A stretch of DNA of 6,621 bases from an uncultured Erysipelotrichaceae bacterium (GTDB taxonomy: Bacteria > Bacillota_I > Bacilli_A > RF39 > UBA660). Location of the stretch: NCBI GenBank assembly GCA_902797415.1, contig CADBSQ010000134.1:1-6621 (forward strand). Direction: 5' to 3'. The first letter of the stretch is position 1. Each line of letters begins with the position of its first letter. Below the pieces are notes generated by a model. The model was given only the letters and a program-made list of their open reading frames with translations, was not told the origin of the DNA and did no database searches. This document shows, piece by piece, positions 1-6,069 of the stretch. The position numbers and the translations under genes were made by a program.

Positions 1-15
1 CACTTGCTTTTTTTA

Positions 16-666
16 CTAATTAACTGTTTTAGTACTTCCTTTTTCTAGAGAATCTGTATTAGGATAAAATTGATTTTCAAAATCTCTAATTTGATTTTTA
101 ATTATTGCTAAGTTTTCATTTAAAAGACGTATGTATGAATCGCTACTAGCTATTTTAGATTCAATTATTTTTAGTCTAGATGTGTACAGTTCTAATTCTT
201 CTTTTAAGTCATAAGAACTGATTTTTACTTCACCTGAATTAAATGTTTCGTCATCTTTTCGACCAATTCTTGGTGCAATAAAATCTTTAACTAAAATATA
301 TAATCCCGTACAAAATGTTGTACTTGCACCTGTACCTAAGATAGTTGCTAAAAGAAACTTATATGTTGATTCGTATAATTCACTAAAATGAATACCATTT
401 ATTATGATAAAAACAAAAGCTATAAATAATACAATGTTTTCAGTGTTAACAAATTTTCTTTCTGCATTTTTAATCTTATTAGAATAAGTATTCTGCGAAG
501 CGTTTTCAGATATTTGATTATTTAACATAGCTATTTTTTCTTTCAATGCGTCATGAACACTAATTAAAATGTCTTTTTCTGCTTCCGCTTCTTCTTTTTT
601 TCTGTACAATGAACCTAATTCATTTAGCTGGATGGTATATACATCTTCAAAAAAAGTCTTTCCCAT
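16..666 (-). CDS. Coiled-coil membrane-hairpin protein of unknown function (distal gene of pair)
   Basis: I do not recognise this 216-residue protein as a named family. What can be seen: residues about 10-72 are charged and Glu/Lys-rich with a heptad-like pattern (coiled coil). Residues about 78-95 and 104-127 are two hydrophobic stretches joined by a short polar link. Residues about 150-200 form a second heptad-like helix, followed by a polar tail. There is no signal peptide, so the simplest topology is both coiled coils in the cytoplasm with a membrane hairpin between them. The start ATG is preceded by a run of five G (675-679) at 8 bases; the ATG at 671-673 is out of frame. It lies 27 bases downstream of the gene at 694-1341 and shares its length and layout, including an ERK motif at residues 69-71 in both, so the two are probably diverged paralogues in one operon. 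A structural or membrane-associated scaffold role is a guess. Confidence 0.8.
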   Translation of the reverse strand: MGKTFFEDVYTIQLNELGSLYRKKEEAEAEKDILISVHDALKEKIAMLNNQISENASQNTYSNKIKNAERKFVNTENIVLFIAFVFIIINGIHFSELYESTYKFLLATILGTGASTTFCTGLYILVKDFIAPRIGRKDDETFNSGEVKISSYDLKEELELYTSRLKIIESKIASSDSYIRLLNENLAIIKNQIRDFENQFYPNTDSLEKGSTKTVN

Positions 667-693
667 TTTCCATGCCCCCTTTTTTAAATATTA

Positions 694-1341
694 TTATTTA
701 ACATCTTGTTTAGGTGTTACAGAATTTAAACTGTGTATTCTTGTCTCATCTAATATATTTTCTATTTCCCTAATACTTAAATAAACGCTTCTTTTGCTTT
801 TATCTAATGCTTTTAGATTTGATGTCATTAATGCTTCAAGCTGTGATAATTTTAATATTTGATTGTTTAAATTAATCTTTTTTCCTTTTAATGACAAATA
901 CTCAGCATCATTTTCTAACTCTTGTTTTTCTTTTTCAATTCTTTTGTCACCTAAATTTCTTACAAATTTATAAAAACCGTATGTTGCCAAACCGTTAAAT
1001 GCAAATAATAATGCAGTTTTAGGAAACGCATAATTATTTAGGATATTTGTTAAAGAAAACCAGTGAAGGGATATAAATAGAGATGAACCAAAAACAAATA
1101 AAGATAACATATCTGAAATAGTTGAAATTTTTCTTTCTAGTTTACCTATCGTTTTATCTATGTACTCCTTTTCTTTTTCTGATAATTGTGATATGTGGTC
1201 ATAAGTTTCTTTTATTTCTTTACCTAAATTACGATATTTTTCAAATACCTTGTCGTAATTTTCTGAAATAAACGCCTTTTGTTCATATAGTAAATCTAGT
1301 TGTTCAAGTAATTCAGAGTTTTTTTCTTCAGTAGAATCCAT
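694..1341 (-). CDS. Coiled-coil membrane-hairpin protein of unknown function (first gene of pair)
   Basis: This 215-residue protein is not assignable to a named family by eye. Residues about 4-75 are a charged coiled coil, about 77-95 and 108-125 are two hydrophobic segments, and about 132-200 are a second charged helix with coiled-coil spacing. The frame is open further upstream to an ATG at 1434. I chose the ATG at 1339-1341 because a strong promoter (TATAAT at 1367-1372) lies inside that extension and because a GGGG ribosome-binding core (1350-1353) sits exactly 8 bases before this ATG. From this start its length matches its neighbour at 16-666 (215 against 216 residues), and the ERK motif falls at residues 69-71 in both. 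It follows a terminator and promoter, so it begins a transcription unit separate from the aquaporin. Function unknown; the two proteins could hetero-oligomerise through their coiled coils, which is inference. Confidence 0.82.
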   Translation of the reverse strand: MDSTEEKNSELLEQLDLLYEQKAFISENYDKVFEKYRNLGKEIKETYDHISQLSEKEKEYIDKTIGKLERKISTISDMLSLFVFGSSLFISLHWFSLTNILNNYAFPKTALLFAFNGLATYGFYKFVRNLGDKRIEKEKQELENDAEYLSLKGKKINLNNQILKLSQLEALMTSNLKALDKSKRSVYLSIREIENILDETRIHSLNSVTPKQDVK

Positions 1342-1366
1342 CTGTCTCGCCCCAAACTCGAAAGTT

Positions 1367-1394
1367 ATTATAGCAAAAAAATGAGATTTGTAAA
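1367..1394 (-). promoter_or_regulatory. Extended -10 promoter for the two-gene coiled-coil operon
   Basis: On the minus strand TTTACA (1389-1394) is separated by 16 bases from a perfect TATAAT (1367-1372). The -10 is preceded by TGC, giving the TGN extension of a sigma-A extended -10 promoter. Transcription would begin near 1360, leaving a leader of about 19 bases that contains the GGGG ribosome-binding core. This is the best promoter in the window, and it rules out the longer upstream start for the downstream gene. Confidence 0.8.
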
Positions 1395-1445
1395 GGATAA
1401 ATTGCTTATTATAATTTATATAATGCTTAAACATGTCCGATTTAC

Positions 1446-1474
1446 AAAAAAAAGAAAGACTTATGCGTCCTCCT
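1446..1474 (-). terminator. Rho-independent terminator after the aquaporin gene
   Basis: Read on the minus strand, AGGAGGAC (1467-1474) can pair with GTCTTTCT (1453-1460) around a 6-base loop. This gives 8 pairs, two of them G-T wobbles, followed directly by seven T (1446-1452). It starts 13 bases after the aquaporin stop and lies ahead of the next promoter, which is the expected place for an intrinsic terminator. The stem is moderate rather than strong. Confidence 0.65.
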
Positions 1475-1486
1475 ACTTTTTATGAT

Positions 1487-2176
1487 TTAATCTTCTTCTT
1501 TTTTAATAAATTTGTATCTATTAACATTTAAGTACTTATAAAGAAATGCTGCAAGCGCTGATCCTACAAGTGGTGCAATAATAAATACCCATACTTGTTT
1601 TAATGCTCTACCCTTTACAAATAAAGCTGGTGCTAAACTTCTTGCGGGATTAACACTTGTACCAGTTAGATTTATACCAATTAAATGTACAAGCGTTAGT
1701 GTTAGACCAATTACTAGTCCGCTTACATTATTAAAATCTTTCTTACTAGTAACACCTAAAATAGCATAAACAAAGATAAATGTAAGAACAACTTCTGTAA
1801 TAAAGGCACCAAGCAATTTAATATTGGTAGTAGATAAGATTCCATATCCATTTGCACCTAAATTTACAGTTCCAATGCTTGTTTGTTTTAAAATAATATA
1901 AAGTATAGTTGTTCCTAAAATAGCACCTATAATTTGAAACAAACAGTAAAAACAAAAGTCTTTAGGTTTTAGCTCCCCTTCTATTAGTTTTGCAAGTGAT
2001 ACTGCAGGATTAACATGACAACCACTTACATTACCAACTGAGTATGCCATTGCTACTATTGCAAGACCAAAAGCAAAACTAGTTGCAATAATATTTCCAC
2101 CGCTTACCACAGCAACTCCTGTTCCAAGTAATACAAGTACTAAAGTACCTATCATCTCGGCAATATATTTTTTCAT
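1487..2176 (-). CDS. aqpZ: Aquaporin, AqpZ-type water channel (MIP family)
   Basis: This 229-residue major intrinsic protein has the usual length for a bacterial aquaporin: six membrane helices plus two half-helices carrying NPA motifs at residues 56-58 and 176-178. The aromatic/arginine filter can be read from spacing to the NPA motifs: F36 (20 before NPA1), H164 (12 before NPA2), T173 (3 before) and R179 (3 after). This Phe-His-Thr-Arg set is the one known from E. coli AqpZ and predicts water rather than glycerol selectivity; the Asp that follows NPAR in glycerol facilitators is Ser here. Cys53 just before NPA1 replaces the Gly of AqpZ and could line the pore entrance. The start has a clear GAGAGGAG site 6 bases upstream, the only canonical purine site in the window. 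The gene lies 53 bases after the LCP gene, with a possible promoter of its own, and a terminator follows. Passive water movement or osmoadaptation is the family role. Confidence 0.95.
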   Translation of the reverse strand: MKKYIAEMIGTLVLVLLGTGVAVVSGGNIIATSFAFGLAIVAMAYSVGNVSGCHVNPAVSLAKLIEGELKPKDFCFYCLFQIIGAILGTTILYIILKQTSIGTVNLGANGYGILSTTNIKLLGAFITEVVLTFIFVYAILGVTSKKDFNNVSGLVIGLTLTLVHLIGINLTGTSVNPARSLAPALFVKGRALKQVWVFIIAPLVGSALAAFLYKYLNVNRYKFIKKEED

Positions 2177-2191
2177 AAGATACTCCTCTCT

Positions 2192-2226
2192 ACTAGTATT
2201 TTATCACTAGTTTTAATTAAAATCTA
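2192..2226 (-). promoter_or_regulatory. Possible aquaporin promoter with a dyad over the -10
   Basis: On the minus strand TAGATT (2221-2226, weak -35), 17 bases and TAAAAT (2198-2203) form a candidate promoter. The TGA before the -10 supplies an extended -10. Two copies of the self-complementary hexamer ACTAGT (2206-2211 and 2192-2197) flank the -10 with 8 bases between them, making a hairpin or operator-like dyad. No T-run follows, so it is not a typical terminator for the LCP gene. A leader of about 14 bases would remain. Confidence 0.4.
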
Positions 2227-2229
2227 TAT

Positions 2230-3660
2230 TTATTTTTTTTGTGTATTAGTTAGAATATCAATTTCCTTTTTAACACTTTCTACTTCATCTTCATCTGGCA
2301 TCATAACATATAACTCTGTTTGTCCAGCAGAATAAGTTGTTTTATAATCACCTTTACCAGTTACACCAATAGATTCTATTTTCCATTTAGGTTTTTCTTT
2401 TATTTGGTATTTAGCTAGTTTATAAATATCAGAGTCATCCATATTAGTTACAACGCCATCACTAACAGAATCTAAAATAGAAGAATAATTCTTAATAATA
2501 GATGGACTTGTTATTTTTTCAATTAAGCCTTTTATAACTTCTTGCTGATTTTCTCCTCTAGATAAGTCTCCACCAGGTAGACCTTTTCTATACCTAGAAA
2601 AAGCTAATGCTTCCTTACCATTTAAGTGATTAGGACCTACCCTGAAACTTGAACCATCGTAAGAGAATTCATACTTAGAGTTAATATCAATACCATCAAC
2701 AGTATCAACAAGCTTAATTAAAGAAGTAAAATTAACTTTTATATAAAACTCTATTTTTGTATCATATAACTTCTCTAATGTTTTAATAGATTCATTTATT
2801 CCATATATTCCAGCATGCGTTAATTTATCCTTTTCACCCTTAGTCCCCAATGTAACATAATAATCTCTTGGAGTATTAATTAATAATATTTTATAAGTTT
2901 TTGGATTAATAACAGCTAAAATGTTTACATCACTTCTAGAAACTTCATTAATAGAACCATAAGTATCTATTCCACTTAAGTATACAACAAATGGTTTTTT
3001 GGTTACATCTACATTAGTTTTATTAACTTTTTCTCTTGTAATAACTGTGATTGAATCAATTTTTTTATAATTAGAAAATTCATCTTTATAGTTTTCATGT
3101 AATAACTCTGATAAAGAAGAACTAATCATTATTGCATCGGACTTTCTATCTATACCTGATGATAAAAATCTATCTAAATCATCATAATTTGTTGTTTCTA
3201 CATCAACACTACTTTTAAGTTTTTTTATGGCTTTTGGTACTAAACTAGAACCATTTTCATAAACACTTACCTTTCCATCTAAATCAGCCAGCTGATCAAC
3301 AGATCCTTTTTTTAACGCATAAATATTAAAAGTTTCTTCCCTTAGACCAGCACTAGCAGCTATTTCTTTAAAGAAATCACTTGTTTTATCCAAATTATAA
3401 CTAGCAAATCCAAGAGTACCTATAAGACAAAAGCTAACTAATAGAAAAGGAAACTTAAAAATAAATTTTATTTTAGCATTTAGTATCTTTATTAGTATAT
3501 AATCAACCACTATAATTAGACCTAATACCCCATATAAATATACACCTAATATATTAACTTTAAATAGGTTATAACCTAAAATTACAGAAAATACAATGAG
3601 TAGTAAGCTAGTGAAAATAGTTATTCTCTTTTGTTTTTTCTTTTTTTTCTTTTTACTCAT
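2230..3660 (-). CDS. LytR-CpsA-Psr (LCP) family cell-wall polymer ligase, CpsA-type
   Basis: This 476-residue protein is an LCP phosphotransferase, a family that moves undecaprenyl-pyrophosphate-linked glycopolymers (teichoic acid, capsule or similar) onto peptidoglycan outside the membrane. A lysine-rich N terminus (residues 3-12) precedes three membrane segments (about 13-34, 36-59, 67-88), which puts the rest of the protein outside. Residues about 105-215 form an accessory domain resembling half of a type 2 periplasmic binding fold, as in streptococcal CpsA. The LCP domain spans about 222-395: SGID (D232), SRSD (R242, D244), TPRD (R265, D266), KLTHAGIYG (279-287), VDGID (321-325), then FSRYRK (R356, R358), D365, R368 and QQ at 372-373. 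These are the lipid-phosphate and metal-binding residues of the family, and all are present. The start has GGGG at 8 bases (3669-3672). The gene lies 38 bases after lon with its own promoter. The actual polymer cannot be told from this window. Confidence 0.93.
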   Translation of the reverse strand: MSKKKKKKKQKRITIFTSLLLIVFSVILGYNLFKVNILGVYLYGVLGLIIVVDYILIKILNAKIKFIFKFPFLLVSFCLIGTLGFASYNLDKTSDFFKEIAASAGLREETFNIYALKKGSVDQLADLDGKVSVYENGSSLVPKAIKKLKSSVDVETTNYDDLDRFLSSGIDRKSDAIMISSSLSELLHENYKDEFSNYKKIDSITVITREKVNKTNVDVTKKPFVVYLSGIDTYGSINEVSRSDVNILAVINPKTYKILLINTPRDYYVTLGTKGEKDKLTHAGIYGINESIKTLEKLYDTKIEFYIKVNFTSLIKLVDTVDGIDINSKYEFSYDGSSFRVGPNHLNGKEALAFSRYRKGLPGGDLSRGENQQEVIKGLIEKITSPSIIKNYSSILDSVSDGVVTNMDDSDIYKLAKYQIKEKPKWKIESIGVTGKGDYKTTYSAGQTELYVMMPDEDEVESVKKEIDILTNTQKK

Positions 3661-3678
3661 GTTTTACACCCCAAATAA

Positions 3679-3707
3679 ATTATAATATATAAAGTAAACT
3701 ATTTAAA
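3679..3707 (-). promoter_or_regulatory. Promoter for the LCP gene, overlapping the end of lon
   Basis: On the minus strand TTTAAA (3702-3707) and a perfect TATAAT (3679-3684) are 17 bases apart. The -35 lies within the last codons of lon. Transcription would begin near 3672, leaving only about a dozen leader bases that start at the GGGG ribosome-binding core. Because no terminator lies between lon and the LCP gene, this promoter may add to readthrough from lon. Confidence 0.6.
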
Positions 3708-5951
3708 TAAGTCAGTGTAAACTTCCACAAAACTAGACACTGTTTTTACATTTAAATTACTTGTTATATATTCTGGAAGTAAACTTAGTACTTCAGAGTT
3801 TTCACTTGGTATATAAATGGTTTTCATACCGGAGTTATATGCATTAATTATTTTTTGTTTAATAGAACCTACTTTTAATATATCACCATTTAAATTTATT
3901 TCTCCTGTAAAGCATATGTCAGTACTTATTTTTTTATTAATAATTAAACTTACAATTGAAACAAGTATTCCTAGTCCTCCACTTGGTCCATCTTTTAATT
4001 TAGTTTGATTAGAAAAATGAAAATGGAATGTATCACTCAATTTTTTATGATCAACTTTATATCTTCTATAATTAATCTTTAAAAAGGTTAAAGCGCTTGT
4101 AATACTCTCTGTTATACCATTACCAACGTTACCAGTGATAATAAGGCCTTCATTAGAGGATAGTCTTTTACACTGTAAGTTTATTAGTGATTCAGTGGTA
4201 TTACTAGCACCTGGAATGTATACTTCCCCACTAGTATAAATATCTCTAATATTTTTGTAATATCTTTTAGGCCCTAAATATTTTTCTAAATCTTTTTCTC
4301 TAATTGTTTTGCTTGATTTTAGATTTTGGATTAACACCTTTTTAACAATTTTTTCTAGCAGCCTTGATAAATGTCTTACACCTTTTTCTTCTGTATAGTG
4401 CTTTATCAAAGTTAGTAACGCTTCATGATCAAATTTTATTTTTCGATAGCTATAATCATATTTTACAGATAGTTCCTTTAATATATAGTTACTAGCAATA
4501 TTAATTTTATCTTCTATTGTAAAGAAATCCATTTTTATTATATCTAATCTATCTTTTAATGCATAAGGAATTTGTTCTTCATCATTTGCTGTTAAAATGA
4601 AAATACATTCTGATAAGTCAAATGGAAGTCCAACATAGTTATCAACAAATTCACTGTTTTGATTAACATCAAGTAAATCTAATAATACACTTTTGGGATC
4701 AGATATATAGTTAGTAACTATTTTATCAATCTCATCGATTAATATAACTGGGTTTTTAACTCCACATCTATTTATTTCGGTTAAAATCTTACCAGCCCTT
4801 GCACCAATGTATGTTCTTCTATGTCCGATTAGTTCTGATGAGTCATTTAGACCACCAACACTAATCTTGATAAATTTAGTATTTATTGCTTCAGCGATTT
4901 TTTTAGCAATACTGGTTTTACCAGTTCCTGGTGGGCCAACAAGACAGATTATGGGGCTTTTAACAGATTTTTTTAGTGCAATTAAATGCAAGTAATCACT
5001 TACTTTTTCCTTTACATCTGCAAGACCATAGTGTTCATTATCCAGTTTTTCCATTGCTTTTTTAATATTTTTTACTTCATCAGATCTTTTGTTCCAAGGA
5101 AGAGATAAAATAAATTCTAGATGCGTTATTATCATTCCATATTCTGGACTAGACATAGAAATATTTTTTAAATCATTAGCTTCTTTTAATAGTTCTGATT
5201 TTAACGAATCATCAATGTTCAAACTAAGTATATTATCTTCAAAACTATGATTATCCTTTTGCTCATCTATTTCATTTTTTAAGAGTTCAATCTTTCTTTT
5301 TATTATTAATTTTTTTTCGTCATTACTAAAACTTGATTTAATTTTTTCATCTAATTCTTTATCTAGGTTAACATAATTAATCTTTTTATCTAGGATTAGC
5401 AAAATAGTATTAGCTCGTTTAAATTTATTTTCTTCAAGAATTAGTTTCTTTTTTTCTTCGTAGTCTAAATCTAAGAATGTAGCCGCTATATCAGTTAGTT
5501 TGTTTAAACCGATTAGATCGTTGATTGCTTTTAAGATGTTTGCATCTTTTTCGTTAGATAGATTAACATATTCTCTTAGTAAGGATTTAATCTTTTTGTT
5601 ATAAATTCTTTCCTTTTCGATATCTTGTTTATCACCTTTTTTTTCATAGGTTTTAGCAAATGTTAAATCTGTTACTGTTTTTGTAGATTTAATGTGTAAT
5701 CTTTTTTTTCCACGGATATTAATTCTGAATTTTCCATCTGGTAAAATTAGAAATTTACTTATAGTACATAACACTCCAATATCATATATTCCATTGTTGT
5801 TATTTGGGATAGCAATTAATAATTCTTTGTTGTATTTTACTATACTTTGACTTATTATCTCTTTTGATAATAGATTATTAAACTCTAATTTTAGTTCTTG
5901 GTTGGGAAATATTATAATATCCTTTAGTATTAATGTTATGTACTCTTGCAA
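3699..5951 (-). CDS. lon: ATP-dependent protease Lon (LonA type), divergent protease domain
   Basis: This cytoplasmic AAA+ serine protease degrades damaged and regulatory proteins. From the TTG start it has 750 residues, slightly short of the usual 770-810. The substrate-binding N domain begins almost at once (KDIIIFPN, 10-17) and runs to about 180, followed by a helical segment to about 290. The ATPase has Walker A GPPGTGKT (339-346), Walker B ILIDEID (403-409), sensor-1 Asn456, Arg finger 468 and sensor-2 Arg526 (KGVRH). The protease has catalytic Ser657 in KDGPSGG and Lys698 in GSIKQK, so the dyad is intact. The GLAWTxxGG segment of typical LonA aligns without gaps to IPGASNTTE (579-587), so that motif is lost. 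I chose TTG (5949-5951) because GGGG at 5960-5963 lies 8 bases upstream, as in its neighbours. The upstream in-frame GTG (5958-5960) overlaps that GGGG and would add three residues. The gene has its own promoter; the LCP gene follows at 38 bases. Confidence 0.95.
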   Translation of the reverse strand: MQEYITLILKDIIIFPNQELKLEFNNLLSKEIISQSIVKYNKELLIAIPNNNNGIYDIGVLCTISKFLILPDGKFRINIRGKKRLHIKSTKTVTDLTFAKTYEKKGDKQDIEKERIYNKKIKSLLREYVNLSNEKDANILKAINDLIGLNKLTDIAATFLDLDYEEKKKLILEENKFKRANTILLILDKKINYVNLDKELDEKIKSSFSNDEKKLIIKRKIELLKNEIDEQKDNHSFEDNILSLNIDDSLKSELLKEANDLKNISMSSPEYGMIITHLEFILSLPWNKRSDEVKNIKKAMEKLDNEHYGLADVKEKVSDYLHLIALKKSVKSPIICLVGPPGTGKTSIAKKIAEAINTKFIKISVGGLNDSSELIGHRRTYIGARAGKILTEINRCGVKNPVILIDEIDKIVTNYISDPKSVLLDLLDVNQNSEFVDNYVGLPFDLSECIFILTANDEEQIPYALKDRLDIIKMDFFTIEDKINIASNYILKELSVKYDYSYRKIKFDHEALLTLIKHYTEEKGVRHLSRLLEKIVKKVLIQNLKSSKTIREKDLEKYLGPKRYYKNIRDIYTSGEVYIPGASNTTESLINLQCKRLSSNEGLIITGNVGNGITESITSALTFLKINYRRYKVDHKKLSDTFHFHFSNQTKLKDGPSGGLGILVSIVSLIINKKISTDICFTGEINLNGDILKVGSIKQKIINAYNSGMKTIYIPSENSEVLSLLPEYITSNLNVKTVSSFVEVYTDLFK

Positions 5952-5959
5952 TATCCTCA

Positions 5960-5966
5960 CCCCACC
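5960..5966 (-). promoter_or_regulatory. Ribosome-binding site that decides the lon start
   Basis: On the minus strand this reads GGTGGGG. The GGGG core ends 8 bases before the TTG at 5949-5951, the same spacing seen before the genes starting at 666, 1341 and 3660. For the alternative GTG at 5958-5960 the core would overlap the start codon, so that start has no workable site. Confidence 0.6.
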
Positions 5967-5984
5967 TAGTTAATTATGTGTTTT

Positions 5985-6013
5985 ATTATAAAGAATATTT
6001 TATAAAAAGTAAA
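5985..6013 (-). promoter_or_regulatory. Promoter for lon
   Basis: On the minus strand TTTACT (6008-6013), a 17-base spacer and a perfect TATAAT (5985-5990) form a good sigma-A-type promoter. Transcription would begin near 5978, giving a leader of about 27 bases to the TTG start. It starts immediately downstream of the hairpin terminator of the preceding gene. I see no CIRCE element or tandem CtsR heptads here, so heat-shock control by those repressors is not supported. Confidence 0.7.
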
Positions 6014-6015
6014 CC

Positions 6016-6048
6016 AAAAAAAGTAAATTTTGAAAATTTACTTTTGGT
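6016..6048 (-). terminator. Rho-independent terminator after the partial surface-protein gene
   Basis: A perfect 13-bp inverted repeat (arms 6019-6031 and 6033-6045) with a single-base centre is followed on the minus strand by a run of seven T (6016-6022, partly within the stem). Flanking ACC/GGT at 6046-6048 and 6013-6015 could pair further if the extra T residues bulge. In practice the loop must be larger than one base. It lies 22 bases past the stop codon, between the surface-protein gene and the lon promoter. The A+T-rich symmetric stem could also act on plus-strand transcripts. Confidence 0.8.
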
Positions 6049-6069
6049 ATCTTTAAAAATCATTTTTTA

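Noticed and set aside
1402..1424. A+T-rich imperfect dyad and a second TATAAT (1408-1413) between terminator and promoter
   Set aside because: No acceptable -35 lies at 16-18 bases, and the symmetry has several mismatches; in A+T-rich intergenic DNA this is expected by chance.
1342..1434. Longer start (ATG at 1432-1434) for the gene ending at 694
   Set aside because: The extension contains a complete extended -10 promoter and lacks a good ribosome-binding site. The ATG at 1339-1341 has GGGG at 8 bases and gives a length equal to the paralogue.
3817..4995. Plus-strand open frames inside lon (3817-4008, 4807-4995) and at 569-784 and 5933-6139
   Set aside because: They are antisense to well-supported genes or span a terminator and promoter, with no ribosome-binding site and no recognisable protein features.
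3699..5951. Mycoplasma-type genetic code (UGA = Trp)
   Set aside because: lon and the other long frames are full length with TGG for Trp and no internal TGA, and the surface-protein gene ends in TGA where the family tail ends.
5958..5960. GTG start for lon
   Set aside because: Its G+C-rich site would overlap the start codon itself; the in-frame TTG at 5949-5951 has proper spacing. The difference is only three residues, so it is not excluded outright.
5952..6015. CIRCE or CtsR heat-shock operator before lon
   Set aside because: I looked for the TTAGCACTC/GAGTGCTAA inverted repeat and tandem GGTCAAA-like heptads on both strands and found none.
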